Shown: positions 6,568-16,376 of the stretch, one piece after another
How positions within the stretch are numbered: the first letter of the stretch is position 1
Layout: every line of letters starts with the position of its first letter
NCBI GenBank assembly: GCA_031553705.1
Contig: JAVBLD010000034.1
Location: 1-21,982, forward strand
Length of the DNA stretch: 21,982 nucleotides
Reading direction: 5' to 3'
Source of the DNA: JAVBLD01 sp031553705
GTDB lineage: Bacteria > Bacteroidota > Bacteroidia > Bacteroidales > Marinifilaceae
Program-made: the position numbers and the translations under genes
The notes under the pieces: generated by a model
Told to the model about the DNA's origin: nothing
The model's database searches: none
Seen by the model: only the letters and a program-made list of their open reading frames with translations

Positions 6568-8856
6568 ATGATTGTGAAAACTTTTATCCGTTTGCTTCTT
6601 CTTTGTACTCTTTCTTTATCGGCAGTGCAGGCTCAGATTACAAATGCCGGAGAATTGCCGCTTATTCCCTCTCCTGTAAAACTGGAGCTTAAAAGCGGGA
6701 CATTCATTCTTGACAAAGAAACAAAACTGGTTGTTGCCGATCCTGCCCGGTGGGGTGATGTGATTGTTTATCTGCAATCATTAATCCGTGAGGTGACTGA
6801 AAAAAAGCCTCCGGTTTTAAAGAAAAGTACCGGGAATGTCATTGAGATCAAACATACAACGCAATTTCGGAATGCAGAAGCTTATTGCCTGGACATTACT
6901 CCCGGCAGAATCATAATATCGGCGGAAGAGGGACATGGGGTGTTCAATGCAATCCAGACATTAAGGCAGCTATTGCCGGTCAATGCCTCTTCAAAGACAA
7001 CATTTCCCGCTTTAATCATAGAGGATTATCCTGCATTTTCGTGGAGAGGCATGCATCTGGATGTGTCGCGCCATTTTTTCTCGATGGATTATCTGAGAAA
7101 GCATATTGATCGGCTGGCCTTTTATAAATTCAATAAACTGCACCTGCATTTAACCGATGATCAGGGATGGAGGATCGAAATAAAAAAATATCCGAAACTG
7201 ACGGAAGAGGGAGCATGGCGGACATTCAACCAACATGATTCCGTTTGTATGAAAAAAGCAAAAGAGAATCCGAATTTCGCCCTGGATCCCCGCTTTATCC
7301 GTCAGAAAAACGGGAAAACGATGTATGGAGGTTTCTACACACAGCAGGAGATCAAGGATCTTATACGATACGCCCAAGCCAGATGTATCGAAATCATCCC
7401 TGAAATAGACATGCCCGGTCACATGACGGCTGCAATCCACGCCTATCCGTTCCTGGTCGAAGGGAAAGCCGGTTGGGGAGAGGTCTTTTCGACTCCGGTT
7501 TGCCCCTGCAAGGAAGAGGTATATTCATTTATTCAAGACGTCCTGACAGAGGTCATCGATCTGTTCCCTTCCGGATATATTCATATCGGAGCCGACGAAG
7601 TGGATAAAAAAAGCTGGAATACGGAGCTTTGCAAAGAGTTTATGACAAAAAATAAAATTGAGAATGTGAACAAACTGCAAAGCTATTTTGTACATAGAGT
7701 TCAGGAGTATATCGAATCCAAAGGGAAGAAAATTATCGCATGGGATGAGATTCTGGAAGGAGGGACCAATCCCGGTGTGACGGTTATGTACTGGAGGGGA
7801 TGGGTCAAAGATGCTCCCCGGAGAGCAATTGAAAACGGGAATAAGGTTATTATAGCACCAACCAATCCTCTCTATTTCGATTATGCAAACAACAATACGA
7901 GTATAGGCAGTGTTTATTTTATGGATGTGATACCGGCCGGCACCCCGCCCGAAAAAGCAAATCTGATCCAGGGAGCCCAGGCAAACCTGTGGGCAGAAAA
8001 CATTCCGTCGGAACAGCAGGCCGATTTCCAAATGTATCCCCGGATGCTGGCATTGGCGGAACGGGTTTGGACGAATGATACCGGCCGGTTTGAATCTTTC
8101 TCAAAAAGGCTATTGGTTCATTATTCGAAATTGGACTATCTTGGCGTAAACTACCGCTTGCCTGATATTGAATGCTTTACCCAAGAGAATGTCTATGTCG
8201 ATCGGACTGACTTTTTTACGAAGAGCCCGTTGCCCGGCATGATGATCCGTTATACATTGGACGGATCTATTCCCACTACCGGTTCGTCCGTGTTATTTGC
8301 TCCGGTGACTATCTCCGAGCCGGTTTTGTTAAAAATGGCATTGTTTACTGCTAACGGAGTCCGAGGGGAAATATACAACCTGAATTTCAGGCCTGTGGAA
8401 TTTAAGAAAGCCGTTCATGCAGATCGTACAAATACAGGCCTGAACTGCGATTTCTATGACAAGAGCTTCAAAAGCACAAAGGTAATCCAGGGGACGCCGG
8501 ATGTGACGTTTATTACATCGAATATCAGGTCTCCTAAGGAAACCAAGGCTTTCGGGTTGAAATTCAGCGGATATATCGACATACCTGAAACGGGGATTTA
8601 TAGTTTTTTCTTCACCTGTGACGATGGAGGAGTGCTCTATATAGACGGGAAAGTGGTTGTGGACAACGACGGACAGCATTCGCCGGTTTTAAAAAGCGGA
8701 CAAGCTGCTTTAGAGAAGGGGTTGCATCCGTTTCGGCTTGACTTCATAGAAGCAGGGGGAGGATTTACGTTGAAGCTTCAATACAGTTTTGACGGAAGTC
8801 CGGTAAGAGATGTTCCGGATGCCTGGTTTAAGCACGGACAAAATAATATCCATTAA
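6568..8856 (+). CDS. GH20 beta-N-acetylhexosaminidase with PA14 domain
   Basis: A 762-residue secreted glycoside hydrolase. It removes terminal beta-linked GlcNAc/GalNAc by substrate-assisted catalysis. The signal peptide ends after A22 (VQA-Q). Domains in order: GH20 N-terminal domain about 30-152; catalytic barrel about 155-505 with RGMHLDVSRHF at 160-170, HLHLTDDQGWR at 192-202, the Asp-Glu pair D343-E344 in HIGADE, WDE at 392-394 and NLWAEN at 473-478; a chitobiase C-terminal type domain about 541-607 (YTLDGSIPTTG); and a PA14-like domain about 618-757 (CDDGGVLYIDGKVVVDNDG), possibly carbohydrate-binding. All expected catalytic residues are present. The signal peptide lacks a lipobox, so the protein is probably periplasmic. 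It lies 73 bp upstream of the ECF sigma gene on the same strand with no terminator between, so it probably belongs to the same utilisation locus. Confidence 0.96.
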   Translation: MIVKTFIRLLLLCTLSLSAVQAQITNAGELPLIPSPVKLELKSGTFILDKETKLVVADPARWGDVIVYLQSLIREVTEKKPPVLKKSTGNVIEIKHTTQFRNAEAYCLDITPGRIIISAEEGHGVFNAIQTLRQLLPVNASSKTTFPALIIEDYPAFSWRGMHLDVSRHFFSMDYLRKHIDRLAFYKFNKLHLHLTDDQGWRIEIKKYPKLTEEGAWRTFNQHDSVCMKKAKENPNFALDPRFIRQKNGKTMYGGFYTQQEIKDLIRYAQARCIEIIPEIDMPGHMTAAIHAYPFLVEGKAGWGEVFSTPVCPCKEEVYSFIQDVLTEVIDLFPSGYIHIGADEVDKKSWNTELCKEFMTKNKIENVNKLQSYFVHRVQEYIESKGKKIIAWDEILEGGTNPGVTVMYWRGWVKDAPRRAIENGNKVIIAPTNPLYFDYANNNTSIGSVYFMDVIPAGTPPEKANLIQGAQANLWAENIPSEQQADFQMYPRMLALAERVWTNDTGRFESFSKRLLVHYSKLDYLGVNYRLPDIECFTQENVYVDRTDFFTKSPLPGMMIRYTLDGSIPTTGSSVLFAPVTISEPVLLKMALFTANGVRGEIYNLNFRPVEFKKAVHADRTNTGLNCDFYDKSFKSTKVIQGTPDVTFITSNIRSPKETKAFGLKFSGYIDIPETGIYSFFFTCDDGGVLYIDGKVVVDNDGQHSPVLKSGQAALEKGLHPFRLDFIEAGGGFTLKLQYSFDGSPVRDVPDAWFKHGQNNIH

Positions 8857-8929
8857 ATCGGAAGTGTAAATATCTTTTTGAATACCTATAGAAAAAAGCC
8901 TTAATGATTAAAAGATAATACTGTCGTTT

Positions 8930-9502
8930 ATGGATTATACGGATTGCAGTGAAGATTTTTTAATCCGCGAAATTAATGCAGGAAATGAACATGTTTTTGA
9001 GTTTATATTTCATAAATATTTTCGTTCATTGTGTTATTTTTGTAATAAATTTGTAAAAGACAGCGAGGTCGCCCAAGATATTGTACAGGATATATTTATC
9101 CGATTCTGGGAAAAAAAGATCAAGTTTGATCATATCGGATCGTTGAGGTCTTTTCTATATAAAAGTGTCCAGAATAAGGCCTTAAATTACACAGCAGTAG
9201 AGAGTAACCGTTTTGCCATTTTGCAGCAGTTCCCCCAAGAACACACCGTCATACATGACTTTTTTTACAAAAAAATTGAGGCTGAAATGTTTGAAGAGAT
9301 TTTTGCTGCAATTGAATCATTGCCGGAAGAGTCCCGCCGTATTTTCCAGATGAGCTATATAGAGCATATAAAGGTCAAGGAGATTGCAAAGCGGCTGAAT
9401 ATCGCGGAATCTACTGTAAAAACCCAACAGCAGAGAGCCAAGAAGTATTTAAAAAATTATCTGAGACACCTTTATCCGGTCGTTGCATTCTTTTTTTTCT
9501 AA
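8930..9502 (+). CDS. ECF sigma-70 factor (Bacteroides expansion family type)
   Basis: A 190-residue extracytoplasmic-function sigma factor. Region 2 lies at about 22-92, with DIVQDIFIRFW at 50-60 (core-binding, minus-10 recognition). Region 4 is at about 121-176, with the helix-turn-helix KVKEIAKRLNIAESTVKTQQ at 148-167. The C-terminus ends in a hydrophobic VVAFFFF, often seen in this Bacteroidetes group. It is followed after 147 bp by a FecR anti-sigma gene and then a SusC gene with an STN domain, the usual FecI-FecR-FecA-like arrangement. It should direct RNA polymerase to the downstream susC/susD promoter when released; target promoters are not identifiable by eye. Confidence 0.95.
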   Translation: MDYTDCSEDFLIREINAGNEHVFEFIFHKYFRSLCYFCNKFVKDSEVAQDIVQDIFIRFWEKKIKFDHIGSLRSFLYKSVQNKALNYTAVESNRFAILQQFPQEHTVIHDFFYKKIEAEMFEEIFAAIESLPEESRRIFQMSYIEHIKVKEIAKRLNIAESTVKTQQQRAKKYLKNYLRHLYPVVAFFFF

Positions 9503-9503
9503 A

Positions 9504-9618
9504 AAATCTTTAGTGGCTGTCATCCTTTTTAGCTTTTCACTGGTTCTATAGGAAAAAGTGTGAAATCCTCATAGATTAATGTTTTGCCGAAAGAAATATG
9601 AATATGGTCTAAAGATTT
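9504..9618. repeat. 10-bp inverted repeat flanking the sigma-fecR gap
   Basis: AAATCTTTAG at 9504-9513 and its exact reverse complement CTAAAGATTT at 9609-9618 bracket 95 bp of the 147-bp gap between the sigma and anti-sigma genes. The arms are too far apart for a typical hairpin. An invertible segment or two operator half-sites are possible; chance is also possible at this length and base composition. Confidence 0.35.
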
Positions 9619-9649
9619 CATATAACCGCTAAAAACAAGTTGTATATAA

Positions 9650-10813
9650 ATGAAAGAATCGAAGAATATAGAGAGGGAGATTGCTCGTCTGATTTTAGCC
9701 AATCAGCATAAGGATGCCACACCCGAACAGCGGGAGGCATTGAGAAAATGGATTGCTGAAAGCGATGAAAACAGGCATTTTTATGAACAACTGACAGACA
9801 AGTGCTATTCAGAACAGAGCTTTCAGGAGTTTATATCTTTCGATTCATCCGGGGCCTGGAAAAAAGTCCGGGAGAAATTAGCGAAAAAGCCGAAAACCAT
9901 ATATCGGAGATTATGGCCTTATGTGGCGGCAATAGTATTGATTTTTGGGGTGGCCGGAATATGGCGCTACTCTTATCATTTACCATCTCCTTCTGAAACA
10001 CAGATAGGGCATGAAGAAATTTTATCTGGCAGTTCGAAGGCCTGTTTGATTATTCACGAAGGAAAATCGATAAATCTGGTAAAAGGGGAAAATGAGATGG
10101 TTGAAAATATAGAGGGTGAGCATTTTGTTAATGATGGAAATACGATAGATTACTCTTCATCTCCCGACCGGGCGGGGAAGGTACATACCCTTCAAGTGCC
10201 CCGTGGGGGAGAATATCAGTTGATTTTGTCCGATGGTACACGGGTTTGGCTGAATGCCGAATCGGAGATCTCTTATCCGACCCATTTTAATGGCGCGGAA
10301 CGGAGGGTAGAATTAACGGGAGAGGCTTATTTCGAGGTTGCCAAAGACGCAAGCCGGCCATTTTATGTAAAGGCGGGAGGAATGGAGGTTAAAGTATTGG
10401 GTACCTTTTTTAATGTACACGCTTACCCGAATGAAATAGTCCGGACTACATTGATAGAAGGACAGGTAGAGGTTGGATATAACGGCGGCAGGCAGAAGAT
10501 CAGACCGGGGGAGCAAGTTGCGATATCAGCGGGAAATTTATCGGTTAGCCAGGTGAATGTAAATAACTATATGGGATGGAGAGAGAGACGGATTATTTGT
10601 GTGGATAAGCTTTTGCCGGAAGTATTCCGTGATTTGGAGCGTTGGTATGATATAGAGGTATTAATTGCTGATGAGGAAGTTAGAAACATTTACCTGACGG
10701 CAAACCTGCCAAGATATGAAAATATGGATAAAATCATTGAGATTATAGAGTATGCAGCATGTGTGAAAATTGCAAGGAAAGGAAGATCACTGACGGTTAC
10801 CAGTGAGAATTAA
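9650..10813 (+). CDS. FecR-family anti-sigma factor
   Basis: A 387-residue inner-membrane regulator that holds the ECF sigma factor and receives the signal from the STN domain of the SusC protein. The cytoplasmic anti-sigma part is about 1-85 (DATPEQREALRKWIAES at 22-38). One transmembrane segment lies at about 89-106. The periplasmic FecR domain spans about 178-275 (VPRGGEYQLILSDGTRVWLN at 183-202, ELTGEAYFEVAKD at 221-233, VLGTFFNVHAY at 249-259). A C-terminal DUF4974-type domain lies at about 317-385. Length and order are normal for the Bacteroidetes family. The pairing with the sigma gene upstream and the STN-bearing SusC downstream supports the role. Confidence 0.95.
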   Translation: MKESKNIEREIARLILANQHKDATPEQREALRKWIAESDENRHFYEQLTDKCYSEQSFQEFISFDSSGAWKKVREKLAKKPKTIYRRLWPYVAAIVLIFGVAGIWRYSYHLPSPSETQIGHEEILSGSSKACLIIHEGKSINLVKGENEMVENIEGEHFVNDGNTIDYSSSPDRAGKVHTLQVPRGGEYQLILSDGTRVWLNAESEISYPTHFNGAERRVELTGEAYFEVAKDASRPFYVKAGGMEVKVLGTFFNVHAYPNEIVRTTLIEGQVEVGYNGGRQKIRPGEQVAISAGNLSVSQVNVNNYMGWRERRIICVDKLLPEVFRDLERWYDIEVLIADEEVRNIYLTANLPRYENMDKIIEIIEYAACVKIARKGRSLTVTSEN

Positions 10814-10815
10814 AA

Positions 10816-10845
10816 AACAGGAAAGTGGTGGCACACTTTCCTGTT
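10816..10845 (+). terminator. Hairpin between fecR and susC
   Basis: A perfect 12-bp stem AACAGGAAAGTG/CACTTTCCTGTT (arms 10816-10827 and 10834-10845, loop 6 nt) begins three bases after the fecR stop. It is followed by ATTAATAG rather than a clean T-run, so it may be a weak terminator, an RNA processing or stability structure, or both. It fits separate expression of the regulator pair and the abundant susC/susD transcript. Confidence 0.55.
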
Positions 10846-10859
10846 ATTAATAGATAAAA

Positions 10860-10877
10860 CCCTTTTTGGCAAAAGGG
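10860..10877 (+). other. Second short hairpin in the susC leader
   Basis: CCCTTTT (10860-10866) and AAAAGGG (10871-10877) form a perfect 7-bp stem with a 4-nt loop, 30 bp before the susC ATG. If transcription of susC starts upstream of it, the hairpin would lie in the leader close to the start codon. No function can be assigned. Confidence 0.4.
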
Positions 10878-10907
10878 CTGACTTAACCATTAATTCGTAA
10901 CAAATCT

Positions 10908-13900
10908 ATGAAAAAAAATCGAGAATCCGATGTCGGCGGGTGTGTGGCCGGCATTATCAGAAAAATGTTTTTAATGATGAGACTTACTTTTTTAGTGTGG
11001 ATCCTGGCATTCTCTTCTGTTTATGGAACGGTTCGTTCGCAGGTACGAATAAGCCTATCTTTGAAAAACGCTACATTACAGCAAGTGTTTGAAGAGATTG
11101 CCAAAAATACCGGTTATAATTTTGTCTATAGTCGTAATATCATAGAGAAAGCCGGACGTGTGACATTAGATCTGAAGAATGAAGAGATAGAGAAAGTACT
11201 CACAGCCTGTCTTAAAGGCACAGGCCTTTGGTATAGGCTGGAAGACCAGTTGGTATTGATCTCTCCTAAATTCGAACAGCAGGGCGCGTCCCAGAAGCAT
11301 GTGGAGATCCGTGGAGTGGTCTGTGATAAAGAGGGACGCGTATTGGTCGGGGCAACGATTTTGTTAAAAGGAACCACATTCGGTGTTTCCACAAATAAAG
11401 ACGGAAAATTTATTCTTTCGCTGCCGGAGCGGGAAAATATGATATTGGTATTCTCGTTTGTAGGGATGAAGAGCCAGGAAGTTGCCTATACGGGACAAAG
11501 TGAGTTCAGCATCAGGATGGAAGAGGATAATAAGATTATCGATGAGATCGTCGTGACAGGCTATCAAAATATCCGGAAATCCGAAATGGTGGGTTCGACG
11601 AACACGATTAAACGAGAGGACCTTTTCTTTGACGGGACCAATAGCGTTGAACAGATGTTACAAGGAAAATTGCCGGGAACGTTAGTAATGAACGCAAACG
11701 GTTTAGTCGGCTCCCGCCAGAGAGTGCGCGTAAGGGGCACTTCCACTTTATTGAGCAATCCGGAACCGGTTTGGGTGGTAGATGGAATCATCCAGGATGA
11801 TCCTCTTCCGTTCAAAGCACGAGAACTGGGCAGCATAGGGGATGATAATTTTGAAATGATTAAGAGTTTTGTGGGTAACGGGATTGGTTGGTTAAATCCG
11901 AATGATATTGAGGATATCACCGTCTTGAAGGATGCTTCCGCTACTGTTTTATATGGGGTAAAAGCAGCCAACGGGGTGATTGTTATCACTACCAAACGCG
12001 GCAAGACCGGCAGTATGGCGGTTAATTATTCCGGAGGAGTTGCCATCACGGAGAAATTGAATTACGGACGGATGAATCTGATGAATTCGAAAGAACGGAT
12101 TGATGTTTCCCGTGAGATATATGAAAGAAGGTTGTTAGGGTTGGCCCCGACGGAAAGTATCGGCTACGAAAATGTATTGCAACGCTACCTGAACAAGCAA
12201 ATCGGCTACGATGAATTTAATGCCGAAGTAAAGAAGCTGGAAACGGTAAATACCAACTGGATAGATATTCTTTACCGTGCGCCTTTAAGCCATAATCATA
12301 GTCTTAGCTTTTCCGGCGGTGGTGAAAAGATAACCTATTATGCCTCTGTACATTTTAATCAGAATTATGGAACAGCAAAAGGAAATAATAAGAAGCAGTA
12401 CGGGGGATCCTTAAGTTTGGATGCGAAGATAAGCAGGAAGCTGCATGTCGGGATAAAATTGGATGGGGGGTTTTCATCCACTGATGGTTTCTTCAGTTCG
12501 ATAGACCCTTATGCCTACGCATTAAAAACCAGCCGGGCTATTCCATGTTTTGACGAAAACGGGAAACGGACTTTTTATGGCTACAGGAAGAATCAATATG
12601 CTTATAAATATAATATTCTGAATGAATTAGATGAAACCGGAAATATCAATGATCAACATAGTACAAATGCCCAGCTTAAATTGGATTATACGATTATTCC
12701 GGGACTTCGTTTTGAAAGTAATGTCGGGATGAATATTACAAATACGGCAGGGAAATCATACGCTTCCGAATACTCCCACTATATTGCGGAGATAAGGGGG
12801 TACGAATTTGGAGAATATGGCGTAGGAACGGCGAAATATGCTGAGTCCCAATTGCCCCATGGCGGGGAGTTAAACAGTTCCGATATACAAAACAGGTCAT
12901 TTACCTGGAGAAACAGTTTGGATTACAACCGGGTTTTCGGGAAACACCGCCTAAGTTTACTCCTCGGCCAAGAGTGTCGAAGCGTGGGTTATCAGGGAAT
13001 GTCCTCGACCGATTACGGCTATTTCCCGGATAGAGGAAAGAACCTCACGCTACCTCCGGCAACAATTACAACGTACGGCACTGTAAGTCCGAATCCTCTC
13101 TATTCGCAAAGTAAAATAAAAACTAAAGTTACGGATCAAACGGCCAACTATCTTTCTTTATACGGAAGCGCCAGTTATTCGTTTGATGAACGGTATATCC
13201 TTACCGGAAGCTTACGGTCGGATGCATCGAATCGTTTCGGGCAAGACAAGAGGCATCGTTTTTTGCCTCTTTGGTCGGTTGGAGGACGCTGGAATGTGCA
13301 TAATGAACCCTGGATGCAGCGCCAGTCCGTAATCAGCGAATTGGCTTTGAGGGCGAGTTACGGATGGCAAGGGAATGTAGTCGAAAATTTCGGTCCGGAA
13401 CTTATTGCACAGATTCCTGATATTCCTATACATACCAATACAGCGGAATATATGTTGAAAATCAAATCGTTGGGATATGCCGATTTACGATGGGAGAAAA
13501 CAAAAACCGTAAACTTAGGTGCGGATTTTGGATTGTTTAAAAATCGTATTACCGTGTCGTTGGAGTACTACCAAAAGAATACGGAAGATATGATTGTTTA
13601 TAAAGAGGTGCCGGAAGAGTACGGTATTACATCGATGCCGGTGAATGGCGGTAATATGTTGAATCAGGGCATTGAGTTGGCGTTGAGCGGGACGATCATA
13701 CGTTCGAAGGATTTTGTATGGAGTTTCTCGTTGAATTCCTCTAAAAACAGGAACAAAGTGGACAGCGACATTTCGAAGGATTGGGACTGGAGATCGGCCG
13801 TTAGCGGGGAGTTGAATAAGAGGGGATATCCGGTGTCTTCGTTCTGGGTATTTGAATTTAAGGGGTTGGATCCGAACGACGGTTCTCCTCTGTTTGAGTT

Positions 13901-14531
13901 CCCGACAAAGGAGGAAAATCCTGAGGCTCAATTTGATGCAACAGTATACATGAAACATGCCGGAAGGTTGGAGCCTGACTTCTCCGGAGGACTTTCTACT
14001 GTTTTCCGCTATAAATCCTTTATGTTGGCCGGTTCTTTTAATCTAGGATTAGGAGGGAAGAAGTTTTTATATGCGATGTTTCATTCTCCTTGGGAACTTC
14101 CGAGTGCGTACGACAACCTGCCGAAAGAGTTAGTCAATCGTTGGCGGAAGCCTGGAGATGAGAAAATTACGCGTATTCCGGCAATCCCATCAAGGTTGTA
14201 CTCGTATGATTCCGGCGATGATAAAGCGAAGAGGATTAAACTACCGCTTCCGGGGTATCAGCAGGACGAATACGTATATGAGTTGTACAACTATTCGGAC
14301 GAGCGAGTTACAAACGCCAGTTTTTTCAGGTGTAACAACTTGTCGCTGAGCTACCAGTTTACAGGGGACCTATTGAAGTCCCTCTGTTTGCAGAATTTAT
14401 CGTTATCTCTTGCTGTAGGCAATCCTTTTATCATTGTGAGCAAGGATTATAAAGGAGTGGATCCTGAAGTGGCTACCGGAAATCAGCCGATCCCGCGGAC
14501 CTGGTCCATAGGACTGAATATAAGCTTTTAA
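10908..14531 (+). CDS. SusC/RagA-family TonB-dependent transporter with STN domain
   Basis: A 1207-residue outer-membrane transporter. The signal peptide is long (to about residue 44). A secretin/TonB short N-terminal (STN) domain follows at about 65-118 (LQQVFEEIAKNTGYNFVY at 57-74). Then come a carboxypeptidase-regulatory-like domain at about 132-205 (VGATILLKGTTFGVSTNKDG), the TonB box DEIVVTGY at 212-219, a plug domain at about 220-335 (LKDASATVLYGVKAANGVIV), and a 22-strand-type barrel ending in RTWSIGLNISF. The STN domain marks it as a signalling transporter that contacts a FecR protein, and such a gene is directly upstream. It should import a glycan or glycopeptide fragment together with the SusD protein; the substrate is not readable from sequence, though the adjacent GH20 suggests a hexosamine-containing glycan. 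Confidence 0.96.
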   Translation: MKKNRESDVGGCVAGIIRKMFLMMRLTFLVWILAFSSVYGTVRSQVRISLSLKNATLQQVFEEIAKNTGYNFVYSRNIIEKAGRVTLDLKNEEIEKVLTACLKGTGLWYRLEDQLVLISPKFEQQGASQKHVEIRGVVCDKEGRVLVGATILLKGTTFGVSTNKDGKFILSLPERENMILVFSFVGMKSQEVAYTGQSEFSIRMEEDNKIIDEIVVTGYQNIRKSEMVGSTNTIKREDLFFDGTNSVEQMLQGKLPGTLVMNANGLVGSRQRVRVRGTSTLLSNPEPVWVVDGIIQDDPLPFKARELGSIGDDNFEMIKSFVGNGIGWLNPNDIEDITVLKDASATVLYGVKAANGVIVITTKRGKTGSMAVNYSGGVAITEKLNYGRMNLMNSKERIDVSREIYERRLLGLAPTESIGYENVLQRYLNKQIGYDEFNAEVKKLETVNTNWIDILYRAPLSHNHSLSFSGGGEKITYYASVHFNQNYGTAKGNNKKQYGGSLSLDAKISRKLHVGIKLDGGFSSTDGFFSSIDPYAYALKTSRAIPCFDENGKRTFYGYRKNQYAYKYNILNELDETGNINDQHSTNAQLKLDYTIIPGLRFESNVGMNITNTAGKSYASEYSHYIAEIRGYEFGEYGVGTAKYAESQLPHGGELNSSDIQNRSFTWRNSLDYNRVFGKHRLSLLLGQECRSVGYQGMSSTDYGYFPDRGKNLTLPPATITTYGTVSPNPLYSQSKIKTKVTDQTANYLSLYGSASYSFDERYILTGSLRSDASNRFGQDKRHRFLPLWSVGGRWNVHNEPWMQRQSVISELALRASYGWQGNVVENFGPELIAQIPDIPIHTNTAEYMLKIKSLGYADLRWEKTKTVNLGADFGLFKNRITVSLEYYQKNTEDMIVYKEVPEEYGITSMPVNGGNMLNQGIELALSGTIIRSKDFVWSFSLNSSKNRNKVDSDISKDWDWRSAVSGELNKRGYPVSSFWVFEFKGLDPNDGSPLFEFPTKEENPEAQFDATVYMKHAGRLEPDFSGGLSTVFRYKSFMLAGSFNLGLGGKKFLYAMFHSPWELPSAYDNLPKELVNRWRKPGDEKITRIPAIPSRLYSYDSGDDKAKRIKLPLPGYQQDEYVYELYNYSDERVTNASFFRCNNLSLSYQFTGDLLKSLCLQNLSLSLAVGNPFIIVSKDYKGVDPEVATGNQPIPRTWSIGLNISF

Positions 14532-14676
14532 AGATGGTAGCAAACAATAAATAGGAATGATTTTGACAATAAAATAATGCAGATTATGGCATGTTCACAA
14601 GAAAAAAGTTTATAGCGAGTGGCGCTACTTCACCATGGACATACCATAATGATCTTAACCATAAAATTATAAACGC

Positions 14677-16197
14677 ATGAAATATATTGTATATAAATAT
14701 GCTGTCGCTTTTTTTCTGATCGCTTGCTTATGCGGATGCAACGATTTTTTAGAAGAGTCCAGCCAGGATGAGGTGAGGCCAGGTACGCTTGCCGACCTAC
14801 AAGAGCTGATGATGGGAGAAGTTTATCCCATAGGCCAGTCTTTTCTCTTTTATATGGATTTGATGACGGATGATGTGAACAGTACGTTCAATAGTGACGA
14901 TCCGAATGCATTAGAGATATATAAGTGGCTTGAAGGACCTTATACATGGAGTAAAGAGATGTATGAAAAAATGGAGCAGGCGGGGGTGTCGACCGCCGAT
15001 ATTGACACCTATGGGCATTTCTACCGGTGTATAAAGGGGTGTAATATCGTATTGGAAATGGTTGACAAGGTAAAAGGCGAACCCGAGGAAAAAGCGAATT
15101 TGCGCGGTCAGGCTTTAGCTATGCGTGCCTGGTACTATTTTATGTTGGTAAATTGCTATGCTAAGCCTTTCAATGCCACGGGAGTGAATATAGAAACCGA
15201 ACCGGGCGTTGTATTGCTTCTTTCTTCTGTCGTGAAGGATGAGTATCCGGCGAGGGCCTCCATGGCAAAAGTATATAAACAGGTGGAGAGTGATCTGTTG
15301 GGGGCTTTACCATTAATTGCGCAATATGGACAGAAGAATAGTAAGTTTAGGGTAACAGAGCCTTTTATTTATGGATTGTTGTCGCGAATGTACCTTTATG
15401 TGGAGAATTGGGGAGAGGCGGAAAAATATGCCACATCGGCTCTTCAGCTGAATTCGCGGTTATTAAATCTTGGCGGTATGGATTATCCGGGCGATTATGA
15501 CAATTTTCCGGCAAAGAATGTATATAGCTTGAATAGCGAGGAAGCAATCTGGTTAGGATATGCCACGGGGAATGAGTATGATTATTATGTCCGATCCCTG
15601 TTCCCCTTGCCGTTCAGTGTATCCGACGATTTGAAGCGGTTGTACGAATATGATGCTTATAGTTGGGATAACCGGATGGATTTACGTTATCGCAATTTTT
15701 ACAAATGGGATTGTGATTGGGTTAATAATTGGGAATATGAGATTGCTATCGGTTTAAAAAATAGCACTATGAATGTAAGCGGAGCAGTGAAGGGAATGCG
15801 AGTGGCAGAGATATACCTGAACCGGGCGGAGAGTTATATACAACAGTTCTTGAAAAACGGGAACCAGACATTACGCACAAAAGCCTTGGCTGATCTGAAT
15901 TTCCTGCGCAGGCATCGTTATGATACACGGAGTGTGGCTTATGTACCGGTAGATATTACCAATGGCGATGAATTGCTCCAGTTTTGCAGGGACGAACGGA
16001 GACGGGAACTGAGTTTTGAAGACCACCGTTGGTTTGATCTCCGTCGCTACGGAATGCCCGAAATAAAGCATCTGTTTCAGATGCAGGCGGGACAGGTGCC
16101 GAAAGAATATACATTGCGTAAAGGGGATCTGCGTTATACTTTCCCGATACCTCAGTCCGCTTTAAAAAAGAATCCGAATCTGGATCAAAACCTGTAA
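14677..16197 (+). CDS. SusD/RagB-family nutrient-binding lipoprotein
   Basis: A 506-residue surface lipoprotein that acts as the lid and binding partner of the SusC transporter. Lipobox LCGC with C21, followed by NDFLEESSQDEVRPGTLADL (residues 22-41), the typical SusD N-terminus. Helical TPR-like segments include RGQALAMRAWYYFMLVNCYA and PFIYGLLSRMYLYVENWGEA. The C-terminal RagB/SusD part carries FCRDERRRELSFEDHRWFDL and ends YTFPIPQSALKKNPNLDQNL. It begins 145 bp after the susC stop; the gap shows no clear terminator, so co-transcription is likely. Confidence 0.95.
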   Translation: MKYIVYKYAVAFFLIACLCGCNDFLEESSQDEVRPGTLADLQELMMGEVYPIGQSFLFYMDLMTDDVNSTFNSDDPNALEIYKWLEGPYTWSKEMYEKMEQAGVSTADIDTYGHFYRCIKGCNIVLEMVDKVKGEPEEKANLRGQALAMRAWYYFMLVNCYAKPFNATGVNIETEPGVVLLLSSVVKDEYPARASMAKVYKQVESDLLGALPLIAQYGQKNSKFRVTEPFIYGLLSRMYLYVENWGEAEKYATSALQLNSRLLNLGGMDYPGDYDNFPAKNVYSLNSEEAIWLGYATGNEYDYYVRSLFPLPFSVSDDLKRLYEYDAYSWDNRMDLRYRNFYKWDCDWVNNWEYEIAIGLKNSTMNVSGAVKGMRVAEIYLNRAESYIQQFLKNGNQTLRTKALADLNFLRRHRYDTRSVAYVPVDITNGDELLQFCRDERRRELSFEDHRWFDLRRYGMPEIKHLFQMQAGQVPKEYTLRKGDLRYTFPIPQSALKKNPNLDQNL

Positions 16198-16376
16198 AGG
16201 TTTTGAGTTGTAACGGGAAATAGGTTGAGCACAAAAAGTTAAGGATTTTTGTCTCATATCCTTTAAACGGTCAAACTTTAAAAGAATAATTATGAAACCC
16301 TCATGAACGAACGTCGTCAAAAGGCATGAATATAACTTGAGGGCTCCTATGACCTTAAAAATAAAATGATATACGT

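Noticed and set aside
7525..8031. Minus-strand 168-residue open frame
   Set aside because: It lies wholly antisense to the well-supported GH20 catalytic domain and shows no recognisable motif.
11564..12004. Minus-strand 146-residue open frame
   Set aside because: Antisense to the SusC plug domain; a shadow of coding sequence with no own signals.
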